Assembly (NCBI GenBank): GCA_021810175.1
Contig: JAJZJJ010000264.1
Location: forward strand, 1 to 5,380
Source of the DNA: Acidobacteriota bacterium
GTDB lineage: Bacteria > Acidobacteriota > Terriglobia > Terriglobales > Acidobacteriaceae
Direction: 5' to 3'
Length of the DNA stretch: 5,380 nt
Shown: one piece after another, positions 5,366 through 5,380 of the stretch
Numbering within the stretch: the first letter of the stretch is position 1
Layout of the letters: each line of letters opens with the position of its first letter
Position numbers and translations under genes: made by a program
The notes under the pieces: generated by a model
The model's input: only the letters and a program-made list of their open reading frames with translations
Databases searched by the model: none
What the model was told of the DNA's origin: nothing

Positions 5366-5380
5366 TGCCCTGCTCCATCG

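Larger units (their letters stand above)
4959..5380. other. Gene-free, hairpin-rich tail after the IclR gene
   Basis: I see no convincing reading frame on either strand in these 422 bases, and no tRNA or rRNA. Instead the stretch holds an unusual density of inverted repeats (5033-5104, 5170-5180, 5215-5266, 5299-5330, 5333-5365), described separately. It could be a 3' untranslated region, an unrecognised structured RNA, a remnant of degraded genes, or part of an interspersed repeat. The right edge is cut by the window. Confidence 0.6.

Overview
The window is GC-rich (about 60% by eye) bacterial DNA with three complete genes, all on the + strand, followed by a gene-free tail. In order: a glycoside hydrolase family 105 (GH105) unsaturated uronyl hydrolase (24-1328), a GH42 beta-galactosidase-type enzyme (1518-3893) and an IclR-family transcription regulator (4035-4958). 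Gene content, the Ala/Pro-rich exported enzymes and the codon style fit a saprophytic soil bacterium. Acidobacteriota (Terriglobia) is my best guess, but nothing in the window proves the phylum.

Layout. Bases 1-23 are the 3' end of an upstream region cut by the window edge. GH105 and GH42 are separated by 189 bp without a clear promoter or terminator, and GH42 starts at a GTG set by an upstream in-frame stop and a GAGG Shine-Dalgarno. A 141-bp gap before the IclR gene carries a weak -10 (TAGAAT) overlapped by a 15-bp quasi-palindrome, a plausible autoregulatory operator. Bases 4959-5380 have no credible gene but hold several strong inverted repeats: an 11-bp, two 10-bp and one 6-bp stem, plus a short hairpin followed by T5.

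How the genes may work together. GH105 enzymes remove the 4,5-unsaturated uronic acid that polysaccharide lyases leave on oligosaccharides, classically on rhamnogalacturonan I (RG-I). GH42 enzymes remove beta-galactose (some act on alpha-L-arabinopyranose), as found in the galactan and arabinogalactan side chains of RG-I. IclR regulators include KdgR, the pectin-catabolism repressor. The three genes therefore look like a fragment of a pectin (RG-I) side-chain and backbone oligosaccharide utilisation locus. Both enzymes appear to carry Sec signal peptides, so the chemistry would be periplasmic or extracellular. The substrate is inferred from families and context, not shown by the sequence.

No mobile element, CRISPR array or obvious new defence-type system is visible. 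The least explained part is the hairpin-rich noncoding tail after the regulator.
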